Source: Verpa conica (taxonomy: Eukaryota; Ascomycota; Pezizomycetes; Pezizales; Morchellaceae). From it: DNA of 64,000 nucleotides. The notes beneath the pieces are model-generated. The model had not been told where the DNA came from. It was given only the letters and a program-made list of their open reading frames with translations, and searched no databases. Shown here piece after piece: positions 23,467-35,200 of this stretch. The position numbers and the translations under genes are program-made. Position 1 is the stretch's first letter, and every line of letters begins with the position of its first letter. The DNA lies in the NCBI GenBank assembly GCA_033030425.1, contig JAUFSD010000002.1:1488001-1552000 (forward strand), written 5' to 3'.

Positions 23467-23577
23467 CGAGTGTGCGGGGAAGTCTGACGACAGGCGGTGG
23501 CTTGCGGCCTGTATTTCCCATACAAAATCGGTGCCACCACAGCCACCTGTCGCCAGACCTTCCCCCACACCCAAGTA
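23463..23577. mobile_element. MITE-like hairpin element B
   Basis: The left end is TACTCGAGTGTGCGGGGAAG followed by TCTGACGACAGG; the right end is the imperfect inverse (CCTGTCGCCAGACCTTCCCC then ACACCCAAGTA). It is 115 nt. The right half shares GTGCCACCACAGCCA with the right half of element A, so the two belong to one diverged family. No coding capacity. Confidence 0.6.
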
Positions 23578-24118
23578 GTTTTACTTTTGTTTATGAATGT
23601 GAACTTGATCGCGAGTGACCTCATATGATTATTATAATTACGAGCTATTTGCTGATGACGTCAAAGTTACCCGCAAGGTTCATTCAACCCCTATGTCGGC
23701 TTCATCTCATACTATTCCATCCCCTTCCGTGCCCCTATGTAAGTCCAATAGAGTGCTGTCGAGAACAATTACAAATAGATAATATGCACTCATCAGTATC
23801 CGAGAATATCAATAAATAAACCTGCTACTTGACCCAAAATGTGGCTTGTTATGAGGCTCAACAGACTGCAGATGTCAAAGCCACCCTACTAGCCACAAAT
23901 TCAAAAGTTTTCCAAAGCTACCGCAGAGCCTCTTCCGATGTCGTACGTTCAAATACACCTCAAGGTCAAGTCCCACCCATTAGACACATCCAATCGCCTA
24001 GAAGAACAGAAGCCGGCATAATTAACGCAGCAAATCCTAAGTCTTCAGTCTCAGAGCTTTTTGCTCAATACCATTTTCATCCATTGAGACTGGCCGAATC
24101 TCAGAATCCTTGGAACAC
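23578..24118. other. Upstream region of MRS2
   Basis: Promoter and 5' leader of the magnesium channel gene. A frame open from 23829 to 24218 has no start of note and no family features, so I leave it uncalled. Confidence 0.45.
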
Positions 24119-25929
24119 ATGCGCACTCATATCGCGCCCCCCTCCTGCTCACGGTCGCTGGCACTTCGCCTTACCCGCTATCATCTGGCTTTGGATAAAT
24201 GTTGTGCTTCCTCTGTGACTACTGTTAACTGTTCTGGATTGGGTAGAAGCGTTGAAACACATCCAATTCAGCGGCGAATACAGTGTCGAAGCTATGCAAC
24301 CTCAAGAACACAACAGAGAATTACACCATTTTCAAATCATGCAGAGTTTAGGAGGACTGATTATTTACATCATGGTGGATGCGGAAGAGGGCCAGAAGCA
24401 GGATTAATAGTGGCAGGAAGAAGAAATGCGAGTGCGGGTTTTCTAGAAACGCTCTTTAGGCGGAAATCTAAAAAGTATACACAAAGACAAGAAAACGTTA
24501 GCTCGAGGTATCTGGATTCTGGGACGGAGGATGCGATTCTAGGGCGGAGTTTATTACACAAGAACAACGGCGACGAGTTTTTACGATGTACTGAATTCGA
24601 CCGGGAAGGTTCGCAAGTTTTACACTAGACTGTCTATTTATTTAGTTTATGTCTTCGTGTTCTAACCAGAGATATTTTTGTAGGAAACGTTACCGTCGTA
24701 TTTGGTGAATTTAAAAAGACTGAGCTTTGTACAAAGGTCCGCACCTTTTAATACTATATCTGAAAGAGACCAATTACTGAAATAACGGTAACAGCATGGC
24801 TTGATGCCCCGAGATCTTCGAAAACTCTGGGTTCCCAGTATTATAGTCCCTCATATTCTTGTTCGGAAAAACTCTATCCTCGTAAACCTCCTCCACATTC
24901 GCGCCCTCATCAAAGCAGACATGGTCCTCCTCTTCGATGTCTATGGCTCCACCGACTCCTACACCCAATCTATATTCATGTACGATCTCGGAGGCAAGCT
25001 AAGACAAGGATCAAAAGCCATGGGAGGCCTTCCCTACGAAATGCGAGCGTTAGAAGCAATTCTGATTTCCGTCACGGCTGCGCTGGAGGCAGAAATGAAA
25101 GTTCTACAGGAGCTAGTCATTACATTATTAGGTGACCTAGAAGAGGATATCGATAGAGATAAGCTACGACAACTCTTGATTTACTCGAAGAAGCTCTCTA
25201 CGTTTGAGCAAAAGGCGAAGTTGATCAGGGATGCTATTGAGGAAATTCTAGAGGCAGATGATGATTTAGCGGATATGTACTTATCTGAAAAGATGCATGG
25301 GAAGGTTAGACCGATGGAAGAGCATACGGAAATTGAGATGCTGCTGGAGTCGTACCATAAGATATGTGATGAAATTGTCCAGATCTCGAGCAATTTAGTT
25401 TCCAGTATCCGAAACACTGAGGAAATGTAATACTTCCCCTCCCCCTGCTCAGTCAGTTAATTGAGTTCAAGGACTAACCTATCCCAGCGTCAATATTATT
25501 CTCGACGCTAATCGCAATTCTCTCATGCTCCTCGATCTCAAGTTCTCCATTGGTACCCTTGGTATCGGATCCGGGACCTTTATCGCTGGCCTCTACGGTA
25601 TGAATCTCAAAAACTTTGTAGAAGAGTCTGATTTTGCCTTCTGGGGCGTCTCCGGTTGGGCATTCGTCTTCTCTGGCATCATTTGCGCGTACGGTTTACA
25701 CAAGCTCCGTCGCACACAGAGACTAACGATGTGGGGTGAGAGTGGTGCAAAGGAGGGGAAGAGAGGGTGGATGTCGTTAGGGAAACAGCCGGCAAGCCAC
25801 GGTGCGAAGGCGAGGCTGATGGATCAAAGATTCAACCAGAGTGTACAACAGCAACAGAGTAAGATAGCGAGGGAGAACAATTCCGACTTTCCGCCGTTGG
25901 AATTTTTGCCGGAAAAGAAAAGGAAATGA
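24119..25929 (+). CDS. Mitochondrial inner-membrane magnesium channel MRS2 (CorA superfamily)
   Basis: Pentameric Mg2+ channel of the inner mitochondrial membrane. Four exons: 24119-24608, 24684-24736, 24795-25426, 25488-25929; 538 residues. The first 60 residues are rich in Arg/Ser/Leu with few acids and end near RSYATS, as expected for a presequence. The matrix domain shows LRCTEFD then NVTVVFGEFKKTEL, then GLMPRDLRKL, VLLFDVYGSTDSYTQS, LPYEMRALEAILISVT, EEDIDRDKLRQLLIYSKKL and IRNTEEI. The last exon has DANRNSLMLLDLKFSIGTLG (membrane helix 1), the signature GMN in LYGMNLKNF, and a second helix WAFVFSGIICAYGL followed by a basic tail. All hallmarks are intact. The paralogue LFM1/LPE10 is the only close alternative. 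Confidence 0.95.
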
Positions 25930-27566
25930 GAGAGGATGTGCGGTAGGAGATGTATGATATAATTATGATCATGAAGATGATGTTTCAACGGTGAGGAGGA
26001 TTTACCTTCCCCCTCATTTACCTCTATTATAAAGAAAACTTCCCTCCTGTAACCTGTTTCTCATTCCTTTCCTGCTACTACCATTTATATATCAACTCCC
26101 CTCTTTCTCCCTGTAGCTTTGTTGTGCTTCTTCCCCCCCGCATTTACCTTTTTTTTCTATCATGTATATCGGTGGTCTCAAATCTAGCTCTGGCGTTCTA
26201 CTTTTCTTACGTACCTATATATTCTATTCATCTTATAAATTGAGCACTCCACTCATCGAGATCCTTATTCTATTTTATATAAAACATGGCGCATTTAGGA
26301 CAGACTCTAAAGAATAGAAACATAGTAAGAAATTTAGCGTACAAATAGCGAATTAAAAAACGGGGAAACAGAACTATATGTTCATGAGATATCACTCGTG
26401 TTTTACAGATAACTCTAGGGATGAATGAATGACCTTTTTTTTCTCATTAGAATGGATGAATGAATAAAATAATCATAAGTACATGGAGCTCAAAACTCTA
26501 GAGGCGACTTATTTAACCTACATGTACTTATAGCGGCTACCCAAAGAAACTTCCTTATTATAAAAAATTAAATAAGCTAGAAACCATTTATCTAATAATT
26601 AAAATCTTCAAGAATTTCACGGTGCTATAATTAGGTTATATATATCAGAGAAGTTGATGCACCTTAATTTTAGCTTAAAACACGCATTATTTAATAAAAA
26701 TTCAATAATAGAGACCTTCTGGTAAGTGGTCTTAAGAGTTAATAAAAATTTAAAATTGGGGGGAAACTCCAAAACGAGCGAATTTCCATGAAGCGTAAGA
26801 ACCCGATTCTTGGCGCATTCTGCGGGGAAACAATACTTTCCTATTCAGACAGATCTAAGTCTATCCGGGATGCTCGCGCCCGAGTAAGCGAGATTTGACC
26901 GGACTCCGGAAAGAAGATTTCCCTTAAATTGCCATATATAGCTGTCAGGACCCGGATCCTAGCCGCTGGCGTCCAGGCGAAGTTCCGGAATGTTTGGACG
27001 CTCTTTTGTGCCGCTGAGAATAGCAGCGAAATTCTCTCCTACAAGAGACTAGCGCCGACTGCAGGTGCCCCTCATTTCTTCTCATTTCTCAGCCGCCTGT
27101 TTATTTCAACGTGCGCGAGCGAGGGGAATCGCCAGATAGGTACTTAAGATAGGGTTTGGCTGAAGCAAATTCCAATTGTTGAAGCATGGTTGTTTCGTCA
27201 TGCGCAAGGGACCAGGGGTTATTATCTATCTGAGTGTATCAACCCCAGGTGCGTTGTTCGCCAACGTGAATCTACGTACCGGAAGACGATTCTGGTGTCA
27301 AGTGTAATATGCTATTGTCACATAATAGTGTAACTTGTAGCTATACTACACAAGCCAGGCCCGCGGCATGCGCCCACCGCGACACCTCGAGCCTCGTTTT
27401 CTTTTTATACGACCAAAATACCCCACATGACCATGGTGCCACTCCATATCTTCATCCGTTCGTTGGATCTAGGTGATAACAATGCTAAATCAATCAAAAG
27501 GTATACGTTGCAACCGTAGATATTCGTGTCCCAAGTAATATACTCCTTATCCAGCCCCTTACCCAT
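25930..27566. other. Long intergenic spacer between convergent genes
   Basis: Pyrimidine-rich 3' flank just after MRS2 (26000-26150), then AT-rich DNA, and a GC-richer block near 26790-27130 without a coding frame of note. No RNA gene was recognised. Confidence 0.5.
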
Positions 27567-29710
27567 CTAAGCCCCGTTAACATCGCCACTCTTCCCACCC
27601 CAAGGCAGCCTCGCCTGAACCTTCCCATCTCTTCCCACCCACTCTGGGCCCGTATCCGTCTCAACCACGAGGTTCGTTTTATCCTTGATTCTCACTGCAA
27701 ACCGTAGCCTGAAGACCAGCCTCTCAATAGTGTCCTTTGCCTCAGTCCTAGCAAGGTTCTGTGCATTTGTGTCGTATATACCACTAAACATGTTCCTCAA
27801 ACGTTCAACTAATATATCTACTTCTGCGTCATTCTCCCTTGTTCTACCAGAGGTGGGGCCATCATCGATTGCAATGTCCATAATAGAGATATGTGATTGT
27901 AGGTCAGCATAATCAGTGCTCTTGTTGATTTCGAATTGAGGCTTTGCAAGAAGCTGACTGAAGCATGATATACGGACAAGGTCGGAATATTGTTTTGTAA
28001 GGTAAGTGGGGTCGTCCCAAAGATACGAGAGGGCAAGGCGACGGCGGAGGAGGTGTATACGGGGTGTGTGAACAGGGAGGGCATTTAGGGCGCGGAGACG
28101 ATATGGTGCGTCGAGGATTGTGCTGATAAGATTGAGAGATATTTGTTGAGATATTTCCGGCCAGTCCTCGTCCGATATTGACTCAAATAACTCAGCTAGC
28201 GAATCCTCGATTGATGACCGTACTTCTGCTTGCTTAGCGATGCGGACGTCTAGTGCAAGCCGAACCAGCAATATACAGGTCTTTTTGATAACGGGATGGT
28301 CAGAATAGATGCTAATTATAATTAGTACTTCGTTCTAGCTCATATATTAAAAAAAAACAAAAAAACCGAGCAGGTATCATACATCCTGGCTATCCTACCG
28401 AAAAGGCTTGTGACAAGTCTGGTGTTGTAGAAATTACCCTCTCGGTCATCTAAAACAATTAGCTTATGAACCATCTGTGAGTTATATATATGGGATGAAA
28501 CTATACCTATTCTTTCTGCATTGACTAAAATTACTTGTTTTTGAGTGTCAAGCGCATCATTCTTACCCCCCAGTAAACCAAAGAGGCGGGATACCCTTTC
28601 TTCTGTGATAACCTTCTCAATTACTGGAGCGGGCAAGACATGGAGAACATTAAAGTATGCATATGCAAGATCTTCTCTAGATTCTAAACACACTGTACAT
28701 ATAAGTTATAACACTTAAGTAAGGGGAATATGCCGGGTTTATACACTCATCAAGCATCCAAAGCAAGACTTCTTCCGAGGGAACTGAATCAATCTTCGCC
28801 ATGTCTTGAACAAAGCCCGAGAGAAATAGTTGTTGACGGCCTCGGGCAGCTAGAACACATGCATTAGTACTTGGCAAGGCATGCTTAAGTCCAAAACTGG
28901 ATATTGATCGCACGCACTAGTAAGCCCAGCTTCCCAACCACTTCCTACAGTTTCTTTAGGGAATGGATTCTTTCGCGATTTTCTATAGTCTTTATCCATG
29001 TCAAAAAAGTGCCATGATTTATCTACTCTCCAGGCATCCTTCCTGTTTAGAGCTGCCATTAACCTCTTCGCCGTTCCCTGGCCAAGAGCATCCTCCAGCA
29101 TGCCCTGTTCGATGGGCTGATCACCACCCCTAGAACCATCTGTAACTTCCCTGTTTGCTTTCTCAAATAGCGCTCTAGAAAGTAATTTCTCCTGCTGTAG
29201 TATATCCGACTTTGCCTTTTGTGCCACTAGGTTTCCGAGCGAGAACGTATATGTAGGTGCCTTTGCAGCCTCAGAAATTACAGGTTTCTTAGGAGCACCT
29301 ATTGGAGATCTAGGGCTCAAGTCCTTCTTCTTAGCCCCTGATGCAGACCCCTCCCTTTTCTGCCTGCGTAGTATTTCGAATGGATCTTCTAGGGAGTCGT
29401 CTGATTCTTCTCCGTCGGAGCTTGGGACTATTCTTGATTTTGTGGTGCCTTGTGAGCCTGGCATCGAGGTCTCGGAGAATGACGTGTTTGTAGATGCTGT
29501 GGCTGATTTTGAGTTCTCGGTAATATTTGTTTCTGGGAGATTATGGTCTACCCTGACGAGTAGTCGTTGCGTTGGCGAGGACGAAGTGACAGTGGTATTA
29601 GTCTCGCGACCCGCAGCGAGCGGCGGCGGCGGTGGTGGTGCGGGCCTGAAGAAATTTGTGATTTGGGCATTTCTATTTGTACTTCCCGATTTACTTGGTT
29701 TGCTTGACAT
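27567..29710 (-). CDS. Unidentified nuclear-type protein with N-terminal PIP-box-like motif and helical C-terminal domain
   Basis: I do not recognise the family. The start MSSKPSKSGSTNRNAQ leads into NAQITNFFRP, close to a PCNA-binding box (NxxIxxFF rather than QxxIxxFF). A disordered Ser/Pro-rich leader with an acidic DGEESDDSLEDPFE stretch follows, then SWHFFDMDKDY and a long helical region (for example RQQLFLSGFVQDMAKI, then LAYAYFNVLHVLPAPVIEKV, then RIHLLRRRLALSYLWDDP) ending SGDVNGA. Exons: about 28921-29710, 28745 to about 28921, 28383-28692, 27567-28311; the last two junctions have good splice signals and a TACTAAT branch. The join between the first two parts is not clean: the frame changes near 28905-28925 without room for a normal intron, so the gene may be frame-broken here. 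A chromatin or DNA-repair role is a guess from the motif only. Confidence 0.6.
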
Positions 29711-32204
29711 TGTAGAGTTTGGTGGGGTAACTGCTGTCTCTTTTGACGATGTTGGGCACAAATGGTGGGGTTGACGCGTAAATTACAATCACGATGTCAC
29801 GGTAAAGAGATTGCGCCAAGTTCGAGCTGCAGCGTGAATGCACGCTTACCTCAGCTGGGGTTGGTTTGCCATTTGCTTTTCAAGGAGAATTCGGCTTCCG
29901 CAGCCCGCAGCTTCCAGAAGTTGATGGGTCAACAGGGTTCTTTTTTGGCGTCTTGAAACGATGGAAAGAGAGGGGAACCCTATCGCCCATAACCAACTGC
30001 CCGGAATCGGCCCCGCAGCCCGCCTCAATCACTCAGCGCTTCTTCGCTCATATGCGGTGGTGGTGATGACTCAATCTATTTATTTGCTATGATCCGTGAT
30101 TCCGTACATGTAGTTTGGGGGATTTTCTCTTCAATTCTTCAATTACCGGCCGGCAGTAGGCAATTGTGAAGAACTTTTTTTTTCTGACCACTAGTCATGT
30201 GGGGTCTTTTTTTGTAGAGACCCCATTTAGAATTCCTTTTGTCAGCATCAATTACTATCAAGTTTTTTTTTTTTTTTTTTTCTGCACACCACATTTAGCC
30301 ACTTTATTCTCGTGTGTGATGATTATATAGCTGCACGCTGTCGGATGGTGTTCTTCCGGGGTACATAAAGGTTCATAGGGTCCTTCCTACAGCGGGCAGT
30401 ATGTCGTCGGCTCCCGATAAATCCGAGACGCTTGCCGCTACGCCGGTAGCCAGCATTCCTTGGTAAGGAAGGATGGAGGGGCTTGTTGTGGTAGGCAGCA
30501 TCTGTTTACAGGTGGCTTTGTAATACGACAGCAGTGAGTTTAGAGGAGATAGAGTACTGTCAAGAAAAGAGGCGCACCGCCTTTGCAGGAAGGTCAAGCA
30601 CAGTGCATGACTAGTATCTCCGGCCCATGACAAAGAGAAGGAAGCCCAATTCTTGACTATCGGAAGAAACTGTGGGGAGGGAGAGAGCTAGCAAAGACAA
30701 TGACAGCGGCAGTAGAGTAGCAACAACGGCTTGATTATTCTGCTTGGGATAGAACGCACACTCTGGGTTATTATAACACTGTCAGCCCTCACCACAGAGG
30801 GTCTTGACCCTGTAGATATAATACTAAAAATCTCCCTATAGTGTTCGGAGGTACTGTAATAACAGGAGCACAGCCGAGAGTGAGGGTGTTCGTCACCGGG
30901 AGCGAAGGGTAAAAGCCCGTGTACCAGCCCTGAGAGGTTTCAGACATCGTGGTCTGCAAGTGGACAGGACAGCCTGACTCGGACTAGCCCGCACCGATTT
31001 AGGAGTGAGAGGGCGCCGAGGTTGGTGACCCAAGCCATCATCTCCCAGCAAATAGAAGCATTGCCCTCACACCCACTCGTCACTGTTGATAAAATTGTTG
31101 TGCAAGCCTGATTGTTATTAGGTGAGTACATGTAGGTACATGTAAGTCATAGAGCATTGTTTTTGTGTTTTAGCTGTCGTTTTTCTTGGAAGGGGGAGGA
31201 AGGAGGGTTCGCCAATTCATTCACATCTTCATCTATTCATCGCACCGCGCTTGGCCCGTAGCAGCGTTTCTTCACAGGCTTCTTCTGCTTCTGGGTGCAT
31301 TCAACTGCAGGCCTGCATTACTTTACCTCGCCCGACCTGGGTGATCCGGGCAACGGTTGTGTCCAAGCGCATTATTACTCCCCATCTCAACCTATCCTGG
31401 GATTACATACCGCCCCCTCCGAGTATCACGGTCCGGGACTTTTACTCTCGCTCTCTCTGTGAGCTAGGAGGAAACGTTTTCTATCGTTCTCTCTCTCTCT
31501 CTCTTTCTCTCTCTTCTCGCTCCCTTTCTGCCCCTCTCCCTCCCATTACCTCCCTCCCACCCCTCGCCTCCCCGTTTCATACGCCCCTCCCGAGTGTGGT
31601 GTCCCCCCCCCCGTACCTTCACTCACAGCTCCCTTCACCGGTTCCCCGAACTCCATCGCGACACGTCGCGTCGCCGGATCCGTTCCTCTTGCTCGCCGAA
31701 GTCTTACGAAACACCAAAAATAGAGTTTTCTGGCCCACAGCCTACCGAGACTAGGCAATACACTAAAGTTTGACGAAGTAGGAGGAGGAGGAGAAGAAGA
31801 AGAAAGGAAACATCTCATTCACCACTCATCCTTCGGAATTTGCAAACGAACTCCTTCCTCTCTTTCGCTTTCTCTATCTCTCTCTTTTCCTTCTTAGACA
31901 ACTAAGCTTGACGCTATTGCATTTCCCTTTCGTTTAATTTCACTCGCTACTCTTTATTTCGCCTCCTTTGCGTTGGTTCCGACGCTTCCGGGTTGCTCAC
32001 GTTTTCTGACGTTCACTTACAAACCATACTTTCTTGAGCCTTTTTTATTATTGAACTATTATTTATCGAGCTCACCATACTCTCCACCCCCAAACAGCAA
32101 CAACACAACAACCTACCACTACCTCTTCGACACTTTCCAGTAATTAACACTGGCCACACCAACCTCTCTCTAGTTATTGATTTCCTTCCTGTTCTTCGTC
32201 ATCG
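29711..32204. other. Divergent promoter region with pyrimidine-rich leader
   Basis: About 2.5 kb between divergent genes. A T homopolymer lies near 30262-30280. A CT repeat tract at about 31440-31530 and further CT-rich DNA to 31900 look like the 5' leader of the flippase gene. Open frames at 30373-30633 and 30940-31131 (both minus) show no family features. Confidence 0.5.
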
Positions 32205-35200
32205 ATGACGGGTCGCGGCGGAGGAGGAGGTCCCACTTCATCCGGTACAAAACGGTTACGGTGGGCAACCCAGCGGGTTCCTGGGCCAGAAGCTGGGCGG
32301 AAACGGGATACGATTATGAGAGCACTGTCAATGAAAAAATATCCAGAAAAGGGCGAGGCAGATATGGAGAATATGGGTCAGAGCTTTGGGGGGATGGGGC
32401 CTGGGCCTGAGAGTTCTGGAGATGAAGATCTAACACAAAGGCGAATATTCGTAAATATGCCTTTACCTCCAGAATGCGTCGAAGAGGACGGTTCCCCAAA
32501 GCAATGGTTCTCTCGAAACAAGATACGGACAGCAAAATATACGCCACTCATATTCGTACCTAAGAATCTGTGGCTACAGTTCCACAATATCGCTAACGTT
32601 TATTTCTTATTTGTTACTATACTTGCTGTACGTCAAGCTCCATAGACCCTTTTTTTTATTATATAAAGTGTCTAATATTGTGGCAACCAGATTTTTCCTA
32701 TTTTCGGCGCCTCAAACCCCGCGCTAGGATCCGTTCCTTTGATTTTCATTTTGTTGGTTACTGCCGTCAAAGACGCCATCGAAGATTACCGAAGAACTAT
32801 GCTTGACATCGAACTTAACAATACTCCTATTCACATCTTGGTCGACTGGCACAACCCCAATGTTACAGACGAAAACATCTCTTTATGGCGTAGGATCAAG
32901 AAGGCTACATCCAGAGGTATCCGGGATGGAGTTTCGTGGTACAAGACACAGAAGCGGGATTATAAAGCTAAGAAGAAGGGTGAAAGTACTACGAATGATG
33001 GAAATGGATTAGAACGTACTGTGACAAGAGCGTCTGTGTACTCTGTCGTTAGCGAGCACTCGGAATCCATTCAAATGACTCCTGTTTCTTCACCGTCGGC
33101 CGACAAGCAAAGGTTCTCTTTCTCTGACGATACAGAACAACATGCTCCCCGCTCAACACACCTGGAAGTCCCCAATGCTAAAAGGCAGAGTGTCAACAAG
33201 CCGCCGACTCGCTTCTACGGAAACATAATCGACCCCCATAGGACAACGCCGGGTAAGGCCAAATTCAAGAAGGACTACTGGAAGAATGTCAGAGTTGGAG
33301 ATTTTATCCGTATTTACAACGATGAGGAAATTCCAGCCGATGTTATTATAATTTCGACTGCTGACAGCGATGGTGCTTGTTACGTTGAAACGAAGAACTT
33401 GGACGGTGAAACAAATTTGAAGGTCCGACATGCGTTATACGCCAGTAGAAGGGTTCGTCACGCCAAGGACTGTGAAGCTGCGACTTTTACACTTGAAAGT
33501 GAAAACCCACACGCAAATCTTTACTCGTATAGCGGAGTGCTCAAGTGGCAGCAGAAAGATCCCACTAAGCCTGAAGATGAGGGTACACCGATGGCAGAAC
33601 CGGTTTCAATTAACAATCTATTGCTGAGAGGTTGCACACTTAGGAATACCCAGTGGGTAATTGGTGTTGTGGCTTTTACCGGTGATGAGACAAAGATTAT
33701 GATGAATGCAGGAATTACTCCCTCAAAGCGGAGTCGGATTACAAGGGAGCTGAATTGGAACGTGCGTTGATCAAGATGCCTCAGTCACTTTTTTTTTTTC
33801 GCCTTCAATATACTAATGTTGGAGTAGGTTATCATGAATTTCTGCCTTCTCTTGGTAATGTGCTTGGTCTCGGGTATCGTGCAAGGTGTTACTTGGGCAA
33901 AGGGCGATGAGTCCCTTAACTATTTTGAATTCGGTTCCATTGGTGGTTCACCGCCCGTCGACGGACTCGTCACGTTCTGGACAGCGGTTATCTTGTTTCA
34001 GAACTTGGTCCCCATCTCGCTATATATTAGTATTGAGATTATCAAATTAGCACAGGCTTTCTTCATATACAGCGACATTCACATGTACTACGAAAAGATC
34101 GATTACCCATGCACCCCCAAGTCATGGAATATCTCGGATGATCTTGGTCAGATCGAGTACATTTTCTCGGACAAAACTGGAACACTGACTCAAAATGTTA
34201 TGGAATTTAAGAAATGCACTGTCAATGGTTTTGCTTATGGCGAGGCCTACACGGAAGCGCAGGCCGGAATGCAAAAGAGGCAAGGAATTAATGTTGAGGT
34301 TGAGGGCGCAAAGGCTAGAGAACAAATTGCAAGAGACCGTGTGGAAATGATCGCCGAGCTACGAAGAATTCACGACAACCCGTACCTAGATGACGAAAAT
34401 CTTACTTTTGTTGCTCCCGACTTTATTCATGATCTTTGTGGAATTTCCGGCGATGAGCAGCAAAAGGCCAATGCCCATTTCATGCTTGTTCTTGCACTTT
34501 GCCACACAGTTTTACCAGAAAAGATTTCAGACAACCCTCCACGAATCGATCTCAAGGCCCAGTCTCCTGATGAGGCTGCATTAGTGGCTACAGCCCGTGA
34601 TTGTGGATACGCACTAGTGGAAAGGACAGGAAACAGTGTTATTTTGAATGTTCAGGGACAAACCCAAGAGTTCGAAGTCCTCAACACTCTAGAATTTAAC
34701 TCTTCTCGGAAAAGAATGAGCGCCATTATCCGTATGCCTGAAACTGGTAAAATATTCTTGTTTTGCAAGGGTGCCGACAGTATTATCTACTCTAGGCTAC
34801 GAGCAGGCGAACAACAGGAGCTCCGAAAGTCTACTGCCGAACACTTGGAAATGTTCGCCCGTGAGGGACTTCGAACACTTTGCATTGCTCAGAGGGAATT
34901 ATCAGAGGATGAATACCGCGACTGGAACAAAAAACACGATATTGCCGCTGCAGCTGTACATGGCCGCGAGGAAAAAATGGAGGAAGTTTCTGACGCTATT
35001 GAAAGGGACCTGTTTCTCCTTGGAGGAACTGCTATTGAAGATCGTCTGCAAGATGGTGTTCCGGAAACAATTGCTCTTCTTGCAGAAGCTGGTATCAAGC
35101 TCTGGGTATTGACTGGTGATAAAGTGGAGACAGCCATCAACATTGGCTTTTCTTGCAACCTCCTGGATAACGAAATGGATCTCATTATGTTCAGACCTGA

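Noticed and set aside
23829..24218. 129-codon plus frame upstream of MRS2
   Set aside because: It lacks a good start, overlaps the MRS2 presequence in another frame, and has no domain.
30373..30633. Possible small gene on either strand around 30400-30620
   Set aside because: Both strands are open (plus from an ATG near 30401 with a possible intron) but neither product shows recognisable motifs.
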